DNA of 51,485 nucleotides from Candidatus Levybacteria bacterium RIFCSPLOWO2_12_FULL_39_17 (GCA_001782675.1 MFPJ01000005.1:1-51485); one strand, 5' to 3'. Positions 11,060 through 21,706 are shown, numbered from the stretch's first letter. Program-made: numbers and translations. The notes: generated from the sequence alone by a model not told the origin.

Positions 11060-11541
11060 TGGCTAGAGGTAAAAAAAACATTACAAAAAAGAGAGAAATT
11101 CAGCCGGACCCTATTTATGGGAATATTCTGGTTGCAAAATTTATAAACAGGCTTATGCATAACGGCAAAAAAACTGTTGCGCAAAAAGTAGTTTATTCTG
11201 CCTTTGATTTGCTCAAGCAGCAGGGTCATAATCCTGTTTCTTTGTTTGAAAAAGCTATTGAAACAATAGGGCCAAGGCAGGAAGTTAAAGCCAGAAGAAT
11301 TGGAGGGGCAGCTTATCAAGTGCCTTCAGAAGTGAGAGGGGCAAGAAGGACAGCCCTTGCGATCCGCTGGATTCTTGAGGCAACCTCAAAAAGGTCAAAC
11401 GCAGAATATAAAACTTTTTCTCAAAAATTAGCAGCGGAGCTCTTGGACGCCTCACAAAACTTGGGCGAGGCAATAAAGAAAAGGGATATTGCGCACCGAA
11501 TGGCAGAAGCCAACAAAGCCTTCGCCCACTTTAGGTGGTAA
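11059..11541 (+). CDS. rpsG: 30S ribosomal protein S7
   Basis: S7 motifs, IGPRQEVKARRIGGAAYQVPSEV; C-terminus MAEANKAFAHFRW. Confidence 0.98.
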   Translation: MARGKKNITKKREIQPDPIYGNILVAKFINRLMHNGKKTVAQKVVYSAFDLLKQQGHNPVSLFEKAIETIGPRQEVKARRIGGAAYQVPSEVRGARRTALAIRWILEATSKRSNAEYKTFSQKLAAELLDASQNLGEAIKKRDIAHRMAEANKAFAHFRW

Positions 11542-11547
11542 CTCCTA

Positions 11548-11576
11548 TTGCTTCTTTTTAATTCAGGATTTATAAT
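11548..11576 (+). promoter_or_regulatory. Promoter upstream of LigT-like gene
   Basis: TTGCTT (11548-11553), 17 nt, TATAAT (11571-11576); ATG at 11588. Confidence 0.6.
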
Positions 11577-11587
11577 CTGTCTGATTC

Positions 11588-12181
11588 ATGACCGTTGCTA
11601 GAGCCGAATCAAAAGAAAGAGGATTATATTCACCTTCTTATATAGTAGTATCAGTTTTCCCACCAGAAATTAATAGAAGAATAGAGGAAATTCGAAATAA
11701 ATATAATTTACGCATTCCTGCGAAAATTAAACCGGTGGGACCTCATCTTACGCTAAAATCGCCCTTTAACCCAACAGTGCCATTTGAGGGATTGGTGCAA
11801 AAGCTTAATGAAGCTGCAGATAGGGCAACAGCTTTTCCCATAGAACTTAGTGGTATTAATCGTTTTGGGAGAAAGAGAAGTCTTGTGTATATTTCTGTTA
11901 CAGACTCAACATCTCCACATATCGCTGATTTACATAGAAATATTGTAGGAGTTTTAAGCGGAATGACTGAAGATAGAGGAAGCAACAAATTTGAACTGGG
12001 TAGCTTTACTCCCCATGTAACTATAGGAGAGGGTAAGCCATCTGAAGACGTCTGGGAGAAGTTATTGAAAGAAGGAATAAATTTTCAATTAACATTAAAT
12101 TCTTTTTCTCTGTATTACGCCCCAAGAGTAGATGGCCCCTGGATACTCAGAAAAGTTTTTATGTTGGGAGACACAGGTTAA
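11588..12181 (+). CDS. 2'-5' RNA ligase superfamily (LigT/2H phosphoesterase-like) protein
   Basis: Two HxTx-type motifs: PHLTLKSPF and PHVTIGEG. Confidence 0.8.
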   Translation: MTVARAESKERGLYSPSYIVVSVFPPEINRRIEEIRNKYNLRIPAKIKPVGPHLTLKSPFNPTVPFEGLVQKLNEAADRATAFPIELSGINRFGRKRSLVYISVTDSTSPHIADLHRNIVGVLSGMTEDRGSNKFELGSFTPHVTIGEGKPSEDVWEKLLKEGINFQLTLNSFSLYYAPRVDGPWILRKVFMLGDTG

Positions 12182-12188
12182 CATTATA

Positions 12189-12224
12189 GAAGTCAACAAA
12201 GCCCTTGCCCGCTTCCGCTGGTAG
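12189..12224 (+). pseudogene. Displaced 3' tail of rpsG (EVNKALARFRW-stop)
   Basis: gaa gtc aac aaa gcc ctt gcc cgc ttc cgc tgg tag encodes EVNKALARFRW*; the intact rpsG ends EANKAFAHFRW*. Confidence 0.7.
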
Positions 12225-12314
12225 CACTATTTACTGTTCCTTTTACTACTTCCTCAGATTTACTGATCACTGATTTACTGTTGCACTGCTTTACTGTTTT
12301 ACTGTATATTACTT

Positions 12315-12371
12315 CTGTGGAAAATATAAGGTGGTTGGGGCACGCAAACCTAGATTTGTCTTTCTCCACAG
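12315..12371. other. Hairpin of unknown function
   Basis: CTGTGGA (12315-12321) pairs with TCCACAG (12365-12371); nested AGGT/ACCT inside. Confidence 0.4.
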
Positions 12372-12400
12372 CAGAGTAGTTAAATAATAAAGAATAATTT

Positions 12401-12440
12401 CGTGCTTAGTCTAATGATTCAGACTATTAGACTAGATTCA
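12401..12440. repeat. 40-bp direct repeat copy 1 (contains inverted repeat), at 3' end of TrpR-like gene
   Basis: cgtgcttagtctaatgattcagactattagactagattca; 37/40 identical to copy at 12885-12924. Confidence 0.9.
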
Positions 12441-12884
12441 TTTTCTACTTCCTCCTAATGGATGTTTTGGGGGTTTTGGTGGTTCGAGTCCCGGCCATTT
12501 TCTATAAGCTGAATAAGAAAATGATGATGCAACCTCCTTAATCATATCTTTAAGAAATGCTCCGAGCTCCTCATCTCTAATTACTCTTTTGACAACCATC
12601 TCGTACCCTTCGCTTCGGTAGTTGAGAACGCCATTCACGCGAGCAATAGTCTCTTGAGATACTTTAAGAACGTCTTTTATGGTTTCATAGTTATAGCCTT
12701 TGGCTAAAAGCAGAGCGATTCCAAGTCTTTTGGCGAGCATTGTTTTTTCAGTTGGCCCAAGGAGGCTGAATAAAAATTTCTCGATATCCGAAGGATTTCT
12801 GATATTAGCGAGTGCTTTGAAAAACAAGTCGAACAATTTTTTCTGTGTGTCTTTTGGTAAATATCTTCTTGAAACCTGTGCCAT
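12438..12884 (-). CDS. TrpR/YerC-YecD-like DNA-binding protein
   Basis: LLGPTEKTMLAKRLGIALLLAKGYNYETIKDVLKVSQETIARVNGVL, typical TrpR-fold HTH. Confidence 0.82.
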   Translation of the reverse strand: MAQVSRRYLPKDTQKKLFDLFFKALANIRNPSDIEKFLFSLLGPTEKTMLAKRLGIALLLAKGYNYETIKDVLKVSQETIARVNGVLNYRSEGYEMVVKRVIRDEELGAFLKDMIKEVASSFSYSAYRKWPGLEPPKPPKHPLGGSRK

Positions 12885-12924
12885 CGTGCCTAGTCTAATG
12901 ATTCAGATCATTAGACTAGATTCA
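12885..12924. repeat. 40-bp direct repeat copy 2, abutting start codon of TrpR-like gene
   Basis: cgtgcctagtctaatgattcagatcattagactagattca; TAGTCTAATGA-ttcaga-TCATTAGACTA perfect 11-bp inverted repeat. Confidence 0.92.
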
Positions 12925-12949
12925 GTATAAAGAGCTAGAGCTATAATTG

Positions 12950-14140
12950 TCAATGATTTTCTTGTTTCTTTTCTAAAATTCTTTCGAGGGTTAAGCAATA
13001 GAGGGCGGCGGCGATTCGGATGTTTTCAAGTTTTACATATTCATTTGCATTGTGGGCGCTATGAGAACCATCATCAAGGGAGTGGACAAGCGTTTCGATT
13101 TCAGCAAAGGACAAGGGCTTTGCGTCTGTGATTCCACCCATAGTTCCGGATCTCATTTTTAAGCCAAGTTCTCTTGATGAATCCATAAAAGCTTTAATTA
13201 AAATAGAATCCGATTCGGTTAAATGAGGATCAAGCGAAAGAGTTTCTTCAATCTCAATTTTTACACCTTTTTTCTTTTGTTCCAAAGTTAATTCTTTCAT
13301 CGCTTTTTTAATCAGATCAAGAATTTGTTTTTTCGTTACGCCCAAAGGAATCCTAATGTCAATTTCCGCTTCCGCATATGCGGGAACTATATTTACAGCA
13401 TGACCTCCCTTTATGGTTCCAATGTTTTTAGTAATACCATCAAATGCTTCATGAAAAGATAATTCCTCAAATCTTATTTCAGTAAATTTGTGAAGAGCTT
13501 TAATTAGATTTTCAACAGCATTAATTCCTCTTTCTGGTGCAGATCCATGAGCTTGCTTACCAAAGCTTTTAAATCTAAGACGAATGACCCCTTTTTCACC
13601 AGTTATGATTTTATCAATAAAACCTCCGTCAGGGACAATTGCATAATCCACCCTGAATCCTTTTTTCAAAAGGTAATGGCTCCCCAAATCTGATCCGGTT
13701 TCTTCATCAGCGAAACCGACAAGATAAATAGTCCCCTTAAATTTTTTATTCCGGTCAAGAAATGTTCTTATTGCGGCCCATGAAGATGCATAATTTCCTT
13801 TGCTATCAACAGAACCTCGAGCGTATAGTTTCCCCCCTTTGATTACCGGTTTAAACGGATCTGTTTTCCATCCGTCTCCCGCAGGAACAGTATCCAGGTG
13901 GGGGAAAAAACCAATCGAAGGAAATCCTTCTCCAATTTTTATAATAAAATTCGCTCTTCCTTTTGCTCCCTGAACTATTTCAAGTTTTCCGTCTATTTTT
14001 TTTGCCGCCTCTACAATTATTGGTTTGAGAACAATTTCCTTTCCGGGAGGATTAACAGTTTTTATTGAAACCAGTTTCTTTAAAAGTTCAACTGCCTCAT
14101 CCAAGGGAACTTTGTTTAGAATATTCTTATTTGTCTTCAT
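12950..14140 (-). CDS. M20 family metallopeptidase (ArgE/DapE/Acy1-like)
   Basis: GFFPHLDTVPAGDGWKTDPF, RGSVDSKGN, ADEETGSDLGS motifs. Confidence 0.9.
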   Translation of the reverse strand: MKTNKNILNKVPLDEAVELLKKLVSIKTVNPPGKEIVLKPIIVEAAKKIDGKLEIVQGAKGRANFIIKIGEGFPSIGFFPHLDTVPAGDGWKTDPFKPVIKGGKLYARGSVDSKGNYASSWAAIRTFLDRNKKFKGTIYLVGFADEETGSDLGSHYLLKKGFRVDYAIVPDGGFIDKIITGEKGVIRLRFKSFGKQAHGSAPERGINAVENLIKALHKFTEIRFEELSFHEAFDGITKNIGTIKGGHAVNIVPAYAEAEIDIRIPLGVTKKQILDLIKKAMKELTLEQKKKGVKIEIEETLSLDPHLTESDSILIKAFMDSSRELGLKMRSGTMGGITDAKPLSFAEIETLVHSLDDGSHSAHNANEYVKLENIRIAAALYCLTLERILEKKQENH

Positions 14141-14226
14141 TCCCGCAAATTATACCAGAAATTATTTTAATTTTTTGACTTCTTACCCTTCTTTTCCTAA
14201 ATTTTTAAACAATTTGTGCTATATTA

Positions 14227-14895
14227 GTGGGAATGGAAAATGTGACATGGTTTGGGCATGCGAGTTTTGCAATAACCGACAGTTTAAATGGCAATCGAAT
14301 ATATTTTATTGATCCGTTCGAACTCCCTTCAGACAATTCGGATAAGGCAGATTTAATATTCGTAACTCACGCTCACTATGATCATTTGTCACAAGGAGAT
14401 ATAAATTCGATTTTAAAAGACAACACTATAGTTGTTGCCACTCCGGATTCTCTGTCGACTCTCAAAATTAAGGACGAAAGTAAATTTCCGGTTGCGCCAA
14501 ACAATTCATATGATGTCAAAGGAACAAAATTTGAGACAATCCCCGCATATAATATTCGCGAAGATCGATTAAACTTTCATCCCAAATCAAACAATTGGGT
14601 AGGCTACATTTTATTTGTCAATAATCAAAAAATATACCATGCCGGAGATACGGATTTTATTCCGGAAATGAAAACTTTAAGTTCGAAAAATCTTGATATT
14701 GCCATGCTTCCCATGGGCGGGACTTATACAATGGGAGTCGAGGAAACAATTGATGCCGCCAACGCGATCAAGGCCAAAATTACAATTCCCATGCATTACA
14801 AAAGAATTCTTGAGGATAAATACAAAGAAGCAGAAGAAAGATTTAAAAAAGAAGTAAAAAATTCAGAAGTCGTAATTCTTGAGGAAGTCTCATAA
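14227..14895 (+). CDS. Metallo-beta-lactamase-fold hydrolase (UPF0173-like)
   Basis: WFGHASF, VTHAHYDHLS, YHAGDTDFI, PMHYK; ATG likely 14233. Confidence 0.87.
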   Translation: MGMENVTWFGHASFAITDSLNGNRIYFIDPFELPSDNSDKADLIFVTHAHYDHLSQGDINSILKDNTIVVATPDSLSTLKIKDESKFPVAPNNSYDVKGTKFETIPAYNIREDRLNFHPKSNNWVGYILFVNNQKIYHAGDTDFIPEMKTLSSKNLDIAMLPMGGTYTMGVEETIDAANAIKAKITIPMHYKRILEDKYKEAEERFKKEVKNSEVVILEEVS

Positions 14896-15026
14896 ATAAA
14901 AATTAAGCACGAAGAACCAAGCATCAAACAACAAATAAAATAGAAATTATAAATTTTAATAATTAAATATTGGAGCTTAAGTATTATTTGGAACTTGAGA
15001 TTTATGATTTGGATTTTAAATTGAAG

Positions 15027-15683
15027 TTATTCGACTTCAATTTTTATCATTTTGTCGCCGGCTGCAATTTGTTTTACTATTTCCATGCCATTAGTGACTT
15101 TCCCAAAAATGGTGTAATTGTGGGGGAGAGGATTATCGGCAAGCATGATGAAAAATTGACTGCCGTTGGTGTTTGGCCCGCGGTTTGCCATTGCAACAAC
15201 CCCTTCAACATAACCCTCTTTATAACTTTCTGTTTCAGGATTTAATTCATCTTCAAATGTAAAACCATAAATTGATTTTCCACCTGTACCATTTCCATTT
15301 GGATCTCCCCCCTGAATAACAAACCCGGGTTCCATCCTATGGAAAGTAAGATTATTGTAATATCCTCGTTTTGCAAGAGTCGCAAAATTCATAACTGTTT
15401 TTGGAGCATCTTCGGGATATAACTTTATTTCAATATCGCCTTTTTCGGTTTTGATCGCGGCTTTATTTGCCGAAACTCGATCTTTTTCGGAAAGGGTCGG
15501 TTGCCGAGTCGGCTGATCCAGTGCAATAGTAGGATTTGGTGTTGGTGTCAAAAAATTTCCTGCTGTTTGTCCTTCTTGTTTATTTTGGTTTGTCATAATG
15601 TAAATCCCTAAAAAACCTAATAAAACTATTACTCCAAAAATAACAGCCGCTTTCATTTTATATGATTTTAGTTTAAGAGCCAA
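15027..15683 (-). CDS. Cyclophilin-type peptidyl-prolyl cis-trans isomerase, membrane anchored
   Basis: FHRMEPGFVIQGGDPNGNGTGG, MANRGPNTNGSQFFIML; N-terminal TM. Confidence 0.95.
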   Translation of the reverse strand: MALKLKSYKMKAAVIFGVIVLLGFLGIYIMTNQNKQEGQTAGNFLTPTPNPTIALDQPTRQPTLSEKDRVSANKAAIKTEKGDIEIKLYPEDAPKTVMNFATLAKRGYYNNLTFHRMEPGFVIQGGDPNGNGTGGKSIYGFTFEDELNPETESYKEGYVEGVVAMANRGPNTNGSQFFIMLADNPLPHNYTIFGKVTNGMEIVKQIAAGDKMIKIEVE

Positions 15684-15763
15684 TAAATTTCAATATAGTC
15701 TTTGGCTTAAAAAGAGCAGGTGTCAAGCTAATCCACCTCCCAGGTGTCTAGGAGCCTAAGGAT

Positions 15764-16855
15764 TTAAACTTCGATTATTTGTTTTGGTGAGCTTGTGAGT
15801 TGTTCGAGGCCATTTTTGGTTAGCAAGAAATCATCTTCGATGCGAACGCCGCCAAAACCTGGAATGTAAATCCCCGGTTCTATTGTAAAAACATTTCCTT
15901 CAACAAGTTTATCTTTCGATTTAGGTGATAGCCGTGGTTCTTCGTGTATTTCAATTCCAATCCCATGCCCCAGGCCGTGAGATATAGGGTCGAACCCTTT
16001 TGAAACAATATGCTTATTTGCAACTCTTACCACCTCGAAGGAGTCATGGCTTCGTAAACTCAGCCTGCCACCATTCGAGGTGTTGATATAGTCGATTACT
16101 TTCTGTTGAGCTGTACTGACTGTTTCGTATATTTTGTGAGCTTTGCTTTTCGCGTTTTTCGCGAGTAATGTTCGCGTCATGTCAGAGCAATAGCCATTCA
16201 CTTTCGCGCCGAAATCTAAAAGGACAAATTGGTCATCTTTGCTTAATTTTTTGTTTGAAGTTTTATGATGTGGAATTGCTGCATTTGCCCCGAATGCAAC
16301 AATGGTATCGAAAGATAGCTCGCCACCATTTTCTTTTATAAATTTGTCAATCCTCCAGGCGATTTCTTTCTCTGTTATATCTATTCTCATATTCTTAAGA
16401 ACATGAGAATAAGTTTTGTCTGTCAATTTACATGCGGGGCGAATATTTTTTATTTCTTGCGAATCTTTGACTGAGCGTAATTTTTCAATTAACCAATCGG
16501 TTAAATAATAATTTAATGATGTCTCTTTTTTGAACCTAATATATTCGGCAAAAGTTAAATTTTGCTCAAATCCGATACTTTTTACATTAGAATTTTTTAT
16601 TATTTTGAATAGTTCGGTATGTAATAAAGTTTTAACTCCTTTCGGAACTATGTTTTTTACTACTTCAATATATCTTCTATCTGTAAAAAGATATGCGGTT
16701 CGATTTGTGATAAACATATATGCGTATCTTTCTTCAGGAGTAAAATAGTCAACGCCTGTTAAATAAAGAATATTCGGAACCGACGACACAAGAAACCCCT
16801 CGATTTTTTTAGATTTCAATAAATTTTGCAGATTTTTCAGCCTCAATTCATGCAT
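15764..16855 (-). CDS. M24 family Xaa-Pro aminopeptidase
   Basis: [59 protein letters not shown]; start taken at [10 protein letters not shown] (16855). Confidence 0.93.
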   Translation of the reverse strand: MHELRLKNLQNLLKSKKIEGFLVSSVPNILYLTGVDYFTPEERYAYMFITNRTAYLFTDRRYIEVVKNIVPKGVKTLLHTELFKIIKNSNVKSIGFEQNLTFAEYIRFKKETSLNYYLTDWLIEKLRSVKDSQEIKNIRPACKLTDKTYSHVLKNMRIDITEKEIAWRIDKFIKENGGELSFDTIVAFGANAAIPHHKTSNKKLSKDDQFVLLDFGAKVNGYCSDMTRTLLAKNAKSKAHKIYETVSTAQQKVIDYINTSNGGRLSLRSHDSFEVVRVANKHIVSKGFDPISHGLGHGIGIEIHEEPRLSPKSKDKLVEGNVFTIEPGIYIPGFGGVRIEDDFLLTKNGLEQLTSSPKQIIEV

Positions 16856-16903
16856 AGAAGCAATTATAGCATGGCGAGTATAAAAAAATATCGACAAATA
16901 CAA

Positions 16904-16932
16904 TTGCACCTCTCTTGCATTTTTGGTAAAAT
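16904..16932 (+). promoter_or_regulatory. Promoter upstream of fusA
   Basis: TTGCAC (16904-16909), 17 nt, TAAAAT (16927-16932). Confidence 0.6.
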
Positions 16933-16981
16933 GTCTAAGGTTTCGAATTTCGAGCTTCGAATTTCGATTTTTTTTATTATT

Positions 16982-19096
16982 ATGGCAGATACAATTTCAA
17001 GAAATGTACCATTGGACAAGATTCGCAATATCGGAATTATCGCGCATATTGACGCGGGGAAAACCACGACAACCGAGCGAATTCTTTACTACACCGGAAA
17101 ATCCTACAAGATTGGTGAGGTTCACGAGGGAGCTGCTGTCATGGATTGGATGGATCAAGAGAGAGAACGGGGAATTACAATAGTTTCGGCTGCCACAACC
17201 ACTTTTTGGGGCGACCACAGAATAAATATTATCGATACTCCCGGACATGTTGATTTTACGGCCGAAGTTGAAAGATCTCTTCGTGTTTTGGATGGGGCAG
17301 TAACGGTCCTTGATGCCGAGGAAGGAGTTCAGTCTCAATCGGAGACTGTTTGGAGACAAGCTGATAAATACAATGTCCCCAGAATTTGTTTTATTAACAA
17401 AATGGATAAACTCGGGGCAGATTTTGAAAAAACAATTCAGTCAATTATAAACAAACTCGGAGCAAATCCTATTGTTTTAGGGTTTCCAATTGGGAGCGAG
17501 CAGGATTTTCGCGGAATTTATCAAATCCTCGAGCAAAAAAGTTATATTTGGTCCGGGGAAGAGTTAGGAGCAAAATTTGATGTTAGAGATGAAATTCCTG
17601 CAGGAATGGAAGAAACAATTAAAAAGTATAGAGAGCAATTAATTGAGAAAATTGCGGAAACGGACGATGTTTTGCTTGATAAATATCTTAAGGGGGAGGC
17701 AATTCCAGACGAGGAATTAAAGAAAGCGCTTCGCGCCGCAGTCATTGCCTATAAAGTTGTTCCTATTTTTGCAGGTTCATCTCTTCGCAACAAAGGTGTT
17801 CAGCCTCTTTTGGACGCGGTTGTTGATTATCTTCCATCGCCGGTTGATTTAGACGAGGTTAAAGGAATAAACCCAAAAACCGGAGCCGAGGAAGTAAGAA
17901 AACTTGTCCCCGAAGAATCGTTTACGGGTTTTGCTTTTAAAGTCCAAATTGATCCTCATGTTGGAAAGATCACTTATGTTCGAGTGTATTCGGGACAAAT
18001 TAATTCCGGATCTTATGCCTATAACAGCACGAAAGATATAAGAGAGAGAGCGGGAAGGCTTCTTCTGATGCATGCGAACCAGAGAGAAGAGATTAAAGAA
18101 GCCTATTCTGGTGAAATCGTGGCTGTTGTAGGTTTGAAAGATACCTCAACAGGAGATACTTTGTGTGATGAATCAAAGCCGATAATTCTTGAAAAGATTT
18201 CATTTCCCGAGCCTGTTATTTCTTTGGCAATTGAGCCAAAAACAAAGTCTGATCAGGAAAAACTCGGTTTGGCTCTCAAGAAACTGATGGACGAAGACCC
18301 TACATTTTCAGTTAAGATGGATCACGAGACAGGACAAACAATAATTTCCGGTGTTGGAGAGCTTCAGCTTGAAGTAAAAGTTGAGACAATGAAAAGGGAG
18401 TTTGGGGTTCAAGCAAATGTTGGAGCACCTCAAGTGGCGTATAAAGAAACTATATCCCAAGCGGCTCAAGCTGAAGGTAAATACATAAGGCAAACGGGAG
18501 GGCGCGGACAATACGGACACTGTTTTCTGAGAATCGCGCCGCTCGGCCGTGGTGAGGGCTTTGAATTCGTGAATGCAATTAAAGGAGGATCAATACCTTC
18601 CGAATTTATCCCGTCAGTTGAAAAAGGGGTGAGAGAAACACTTGAGAAAGGTGTGCTTCTGGGGTATCCTGTTACGGATTTGAAAGTCACGCTTTACGAT
18701 GGAACATATCATGATGTTGATTCATCCGACATAGCTTTCAAAATTGCAGGATCCATGGCGTTTCAGAGTGCTGCAAAAAAAGCAGGTCTTAAACTTCTTG
18801 AGCCCATTATGAAGGTTGAGGTAACAACTCCTGAAGAATTTATGGGTACTGTTATTGGAGACCTTTCTTCAAAAAGAGCACAAATTTTGGGGACTGAAGA
18901 GCGGGGAAATGTCCGAATAATCCTGGCAAGTGTTCCATTGTCCGAGCTTTCAGGATATGCTACTACACTGCGTTCTATGTCTCAAGGCCGGGCGATTCCA
19001 TATGTTGAGCCTTCTCACTACGAAGAAGTTCCCAACAATATAGTTCAGGCGATGCTTGCAAAATCCACTTTCACCGGCCGCATCACCGCCCAATAA
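16982..19096 (+). CDS. fusA: Elongation factor G
   Basis: [52 protein letters not shown]; start at [11 protein letters not shown] rather than upstream ORF start 16826. Confidence 0.98.
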   Translation: MADTISRNVPLDKIRNIGIIAHIDAGKTTTTERILYYTGKSYKIGEVHEGAAVMDWMDQERERGITIVSAATTTFWGDHRINIIDTPGHVDFTAEVERSLRVLDGAVTVLDAEEGVQSQSETVWRQADKYNVPRICFINKMDKLGADFEKTIQSIINKLGANPIVLGFPIGSEQDFRGIYQILEQKSYIWSGEELGAKFDVRDEIPAGMEETIKKYREQLIEKIAETDDVLLDKYLKGEAIPDEELKKALRAAVIAYKVVPIFAGSSLRNKGVQPLLDAVVDYLPSPVDLDEVKGINPKTGAEEVRKLVPEESFTGFAFKVQIDPHVGKITYVRVYSGQINSGSYAYNSTKDIRERAGRLLLMHANQREEIKEAYSGEIVAVVGLKDTSTGDTLCDESKPIILEKISFPEPVISLAIEPKTKSDQEKLGLALKKLMDEDPTFSVKMDHETGQTIISGVGELQLEVKVETMKREFGVQANVGAPQVAYKETISQAAQAEGKYIRQTGGRGQYGHCFLRIAPLGRGEGFEFVNAIKGGSIPSEFIPSVEKGVRETLEKGVLLGYPVTDLKVTLYDGTYHDVDSSDIAFKIAGSMAFQSAAKKAGLKLLEPIMKVEVTTPEEFMGTVIGDLSSKRAQILGTEERGNVRIILASVPLSELSGYATTLRSMSQGRAIPYVEPSHYEEVPNNIVQAMLAKSTFTGRITAQ

Positions 19097-19114
19097 TTTT
19101 GATATAATTTAATA

Positions 19115-19801
19115 ATGCAGAATTTGGATGATTTAGCTAATAAAATTTCCTCAACCCCCCTTTTTTTAAGGCTAAAAAATGTTGTTGAAAACGGTACGGG
19201 TTGGCATGACCATGAAGATGTTTTCTCGCATTCTGTAAAGACTGCAAATATTGCCAAAAAAGAGCGGGATGGAGAATTCGTAACCAACCCGGAATCAAAA
19301 GAGCTTTTTACAAAATGGATGGATGAAGATGTTTTTGGGATGAAAAGGAAAGATGTTGCAGTAATTATTGCTCTTCTTCATGACTGCGGAAAAATCTTAA
19401 GTTTTAGAGAAAACGGAAATGTTTCAACTCTAATAATTAAAAGGCCATTGGATTTAAGTCAGACGTCATGTCCCGGACATGAATTTTGGGGCGGAGAAAT
19501 TGTAGTTCGCGAAATTTTAAAAGATTCAGGTTTGGATGAAAAACTTATTGAATACATTGCAAAAGTAATAAAGCAACACGGTTTATTTAGCGCAGAATAT
19601 TATGTTGGAAAAGAAAAGTGGTCGGAATCAGAGCTCCTGAATGATGTTAAGTCAAAAGCAGAAGGCTTGCGCAAAGAATCTTTGTTTAATATGTATTGTG
19701 ATGGATATACTGCTCCTGCATTTTCTCAAGGAAAGGCAAAAGTAAAAGAATTATTTAATATGCCTCCATTTTACGTTACACGAGAATATTTCATTCCATG
19801 A
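19115..19801 (+). CDS. HD-domain protein (putative phosphohydrolase)
   Basis: GWHDHEDVFSHSVKTA, IIALLHDCGKIL. Confidence 0.75.
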   Translation: MQNLDDLANKISSTPLFLRLKNVVENGTGWHDHEDVFSHSVKTANIAKKERDGEFVTNPESKELFTKWMDEDVFGMKRKDVAVIIALLHDCGKILSFRENGNVSTLIIKRPLDLSQTSCPGHEFWGGEIVVREILKDSGLDEKLIEYIAKVIKQHGLFSAEYYVGKEKWSESELLNDVKSKAEGLRKESLFNMYCDGYTAPAFSQGKAKVKELFNMPPFYVTREYFIP

Positions 19802-20487
19802 AGATTCCCCTATTTGATATTGACTGGACAGTTTTAGACAAAGATCCAAAAAGAAATATCCATCACGAAGCCTTTTCGTATGCTTACGATAAGGTTTATG
19901 GTGTATCGAATCCAAAAGAAATAAATGTGGAGGGCAAGATAGATAACCAGATCATTATGGAAACGATGGTATTAAATGGAGTCCCCGAGGATGTAGTGAC
20001 GCAAAAGCGTGGTCAAGCCATATCAGCTATGATCGAGTATTTTTTCAAGCATATAAACGAGGGGCAAGTTCATCCGCTACCCGGAGTCAGGGATTTACTG
20101 GAAAAGCTAAAAGAGAGAAGAGTGTTGATGGGTCTTCTGACCGGAAATGTTGGGGAAATAGCATGGGGAAAGCTTGAACAGGCAGGTATTAAAGATTATT
20201 TTGACTTTGGTGTTTTTGGAGATCAGGTAGAGCAAAGAGTTGAGCTTGTCGAAATGGCAAGATTAAAAGCGGAAAATTTGCTTGGAAGAAGTGTAAGACT
20301 GGAAGACTTAGTTATAGTCGGGGATACACCTTTGGATATTGCTTGTGCTAAGGCAGGAAAAATAAAGTCAATCGCGGTTGCTTCAGGTTTTTACACCGAG
20401 GAAGAACTTAGAAAAACGGGAGCTGATCTTATTGTGCCAAGCCTCATGGACAAAGATAAAATTCTTCAATTCCTGCACACCCAATAA
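19798..20487 (+). CDS. HAD-superfamily hydrolase
   Basis: LFDIDWTVLD, GLLTGNVG, VIVGDTPLDIACAKAG. Confidence 0.88.
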   Translation: MKIPLFDIDWTVLDKDPKRNIHHEAFSYAYDKVYGVSNPKEINVEGKIDNQIIMETMVLNGVPEDVVTQKRGQAISAMIEYFFKHINEGQVHPLPGVRDLLEKLKERRVLMGLLTGNVGEIAWGKLEQAGIKDYFDFGVFGDQVEQRVELVEMARLKAENLLGRSVRLEDLVIVGDTPLDIACAKAGKIKSIAVASGFYTEEELRKTGADLIVPSLMDKDKILQFLHTQ

Positions 20488-20524
20488 ACTTTATCTTAAG
20501 AGGTCAAACTGGTAGAATTACAAC

Positions 20525-21706
20525 ATGGCGAGAGTAAAGCTTTCTGAATTTAGGGCAAAACAGATTCTAGGGGAATTTCTTGGGGAAGGGTATTCGGGAT
20601 TTCCGTTTGATACGGAAAAAGATGACGAGCAGAAAATTGGAAAATCAATTAAACAGGGTAAAAGCTATGTTGTCAAAGTTGACCAGGGTGTAAAAAAGAG
20701 GTTCAGGCAAGGCTTGATAAAACTTGATTTAAAAACTTCAAAAGATATTTCAAGCGCAATTTCTGAACTGAAAAAACAAGGATTCAGATATTTTTTAATT
20801 GAAGAATTTTTGCCTCACGATGAGACTGAAGAAAGATATTTTGCTCTGGAAAGGACTTCTTCCGGAATTGTTGCGTATTTTTCAAAAAAGGGAGGAGTTG
20901 ATGTTGAAAGTTTTGAAGGCCAAGTTCAAGAGCTTCTTTTACAAGACGCGGAAGATGCTAAGAAAATTGCAATCGAGCTGGGTGTTAAGACAGAAGGATT
21001 TATTGAAAAACTAATTGAGGCTTTTGATATTTATTATTTTTCATTTCTTGAAATTAATCCTCTTGTTATATCTTTTAAGACCCCGCATCTTTTGGATGTT
21101 GCGGGAGAAGTAGATTCGGCTGCGGAATTTTTCGTTGAAAAATGGAACTCGGATGATTTTCAGGATGGTAAAAAAGATTTAACCCAAGAAGAACAGAATG
21201 TCTCGAAATTATCAGAAAAGAGCCAGGCATCGTTCAAATTAGTCGTATTAAACCCGCAGGGTTCAATCTTCATGCTCTTGTCGGGAGGCGGGGCAAGCAT
21301 TGTATTGGCAGATGAGGTTTACAATTTAGGAAAAGGCCATGAGCTGGCAAATTACGGAGAATATTCGGGGAATCCAAACGAGGAAGAGACCTTAATCTAC
21401 ACAAAAAATATTTTAAATCTTCTTTTAAAATCGAATTCGCAAAACAAAGTTTTAATAATTGGAGGAGGAGTCGCCAATTTTACGGATATTCGAATAACTT
21501 TTCGTGGGGTTGTTAGGGCTCTTGGGGATGTTAGGGATGAACTAAAAATACAGAATGTTCGCATTTTTGTGAGAAGAGGCGGACCGCATCAGGATGAAGG
21601 TCTGGCGCTAATGCGGAAGTTTTTGGAGGAAAATGGAATCGAAGGGGAAGTGTATGGACCTGAGTTAGTGCTTACAGATATAGTTTCAAAAGCCCTTGAA
21701 AAATAA
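20525..21706 (+). CDS. aclB: ATP-citrate lyase, ATP-grasp/beta-type subunit
   Basis: GGGVANFTDIRITFRGVVRALGDV, IFVRRGGPHQDEGLALMRKF, YGPELVLTDIVSKAL resemble ACLY N-terminal half. Confidence 0.85.
   Translation: MARVKLSEFRAKQILGEFLGEGYSGFPFDTEKDDEQKIGKSIKQGKSYVVKVDQGVKKRFRQGLIKLDLKTSKDISSAISELKKQGFRYFLIEEFLPHDETEERYFALERTSSGIVAYFSKKGGVDVESFEGQVQELLLQDAEDAKKIAIELGVKTEGFIEKLIEAFDIYYFSFLEINPLVISFKTPHLLDVAGEVDSAAEFFVEKWNSDDFQDGKKDLTQEEQNVSKLSEKSQASFKLVVLNPQGSIFMLLSGGGASIVLADEVYNLGKGHELANYGEYSGNPNEEETLIYTKNILNLLLKSNSQNKVLIIGGGVANFTDIRITFRGVVRALGDVRDELKIQNVRIFVRRGGPHQDEGLALMRKFLEENGIEGEVYGPELVLTDIVSKALEK

Noticed and set aside
16826-16981. N-terminal extension of EF-G in the ORF track
   Set aside because: Contains the predicted promoter and AT-rich repeats; EF-G homology begins near [11 protein letters not shown] at 16982.
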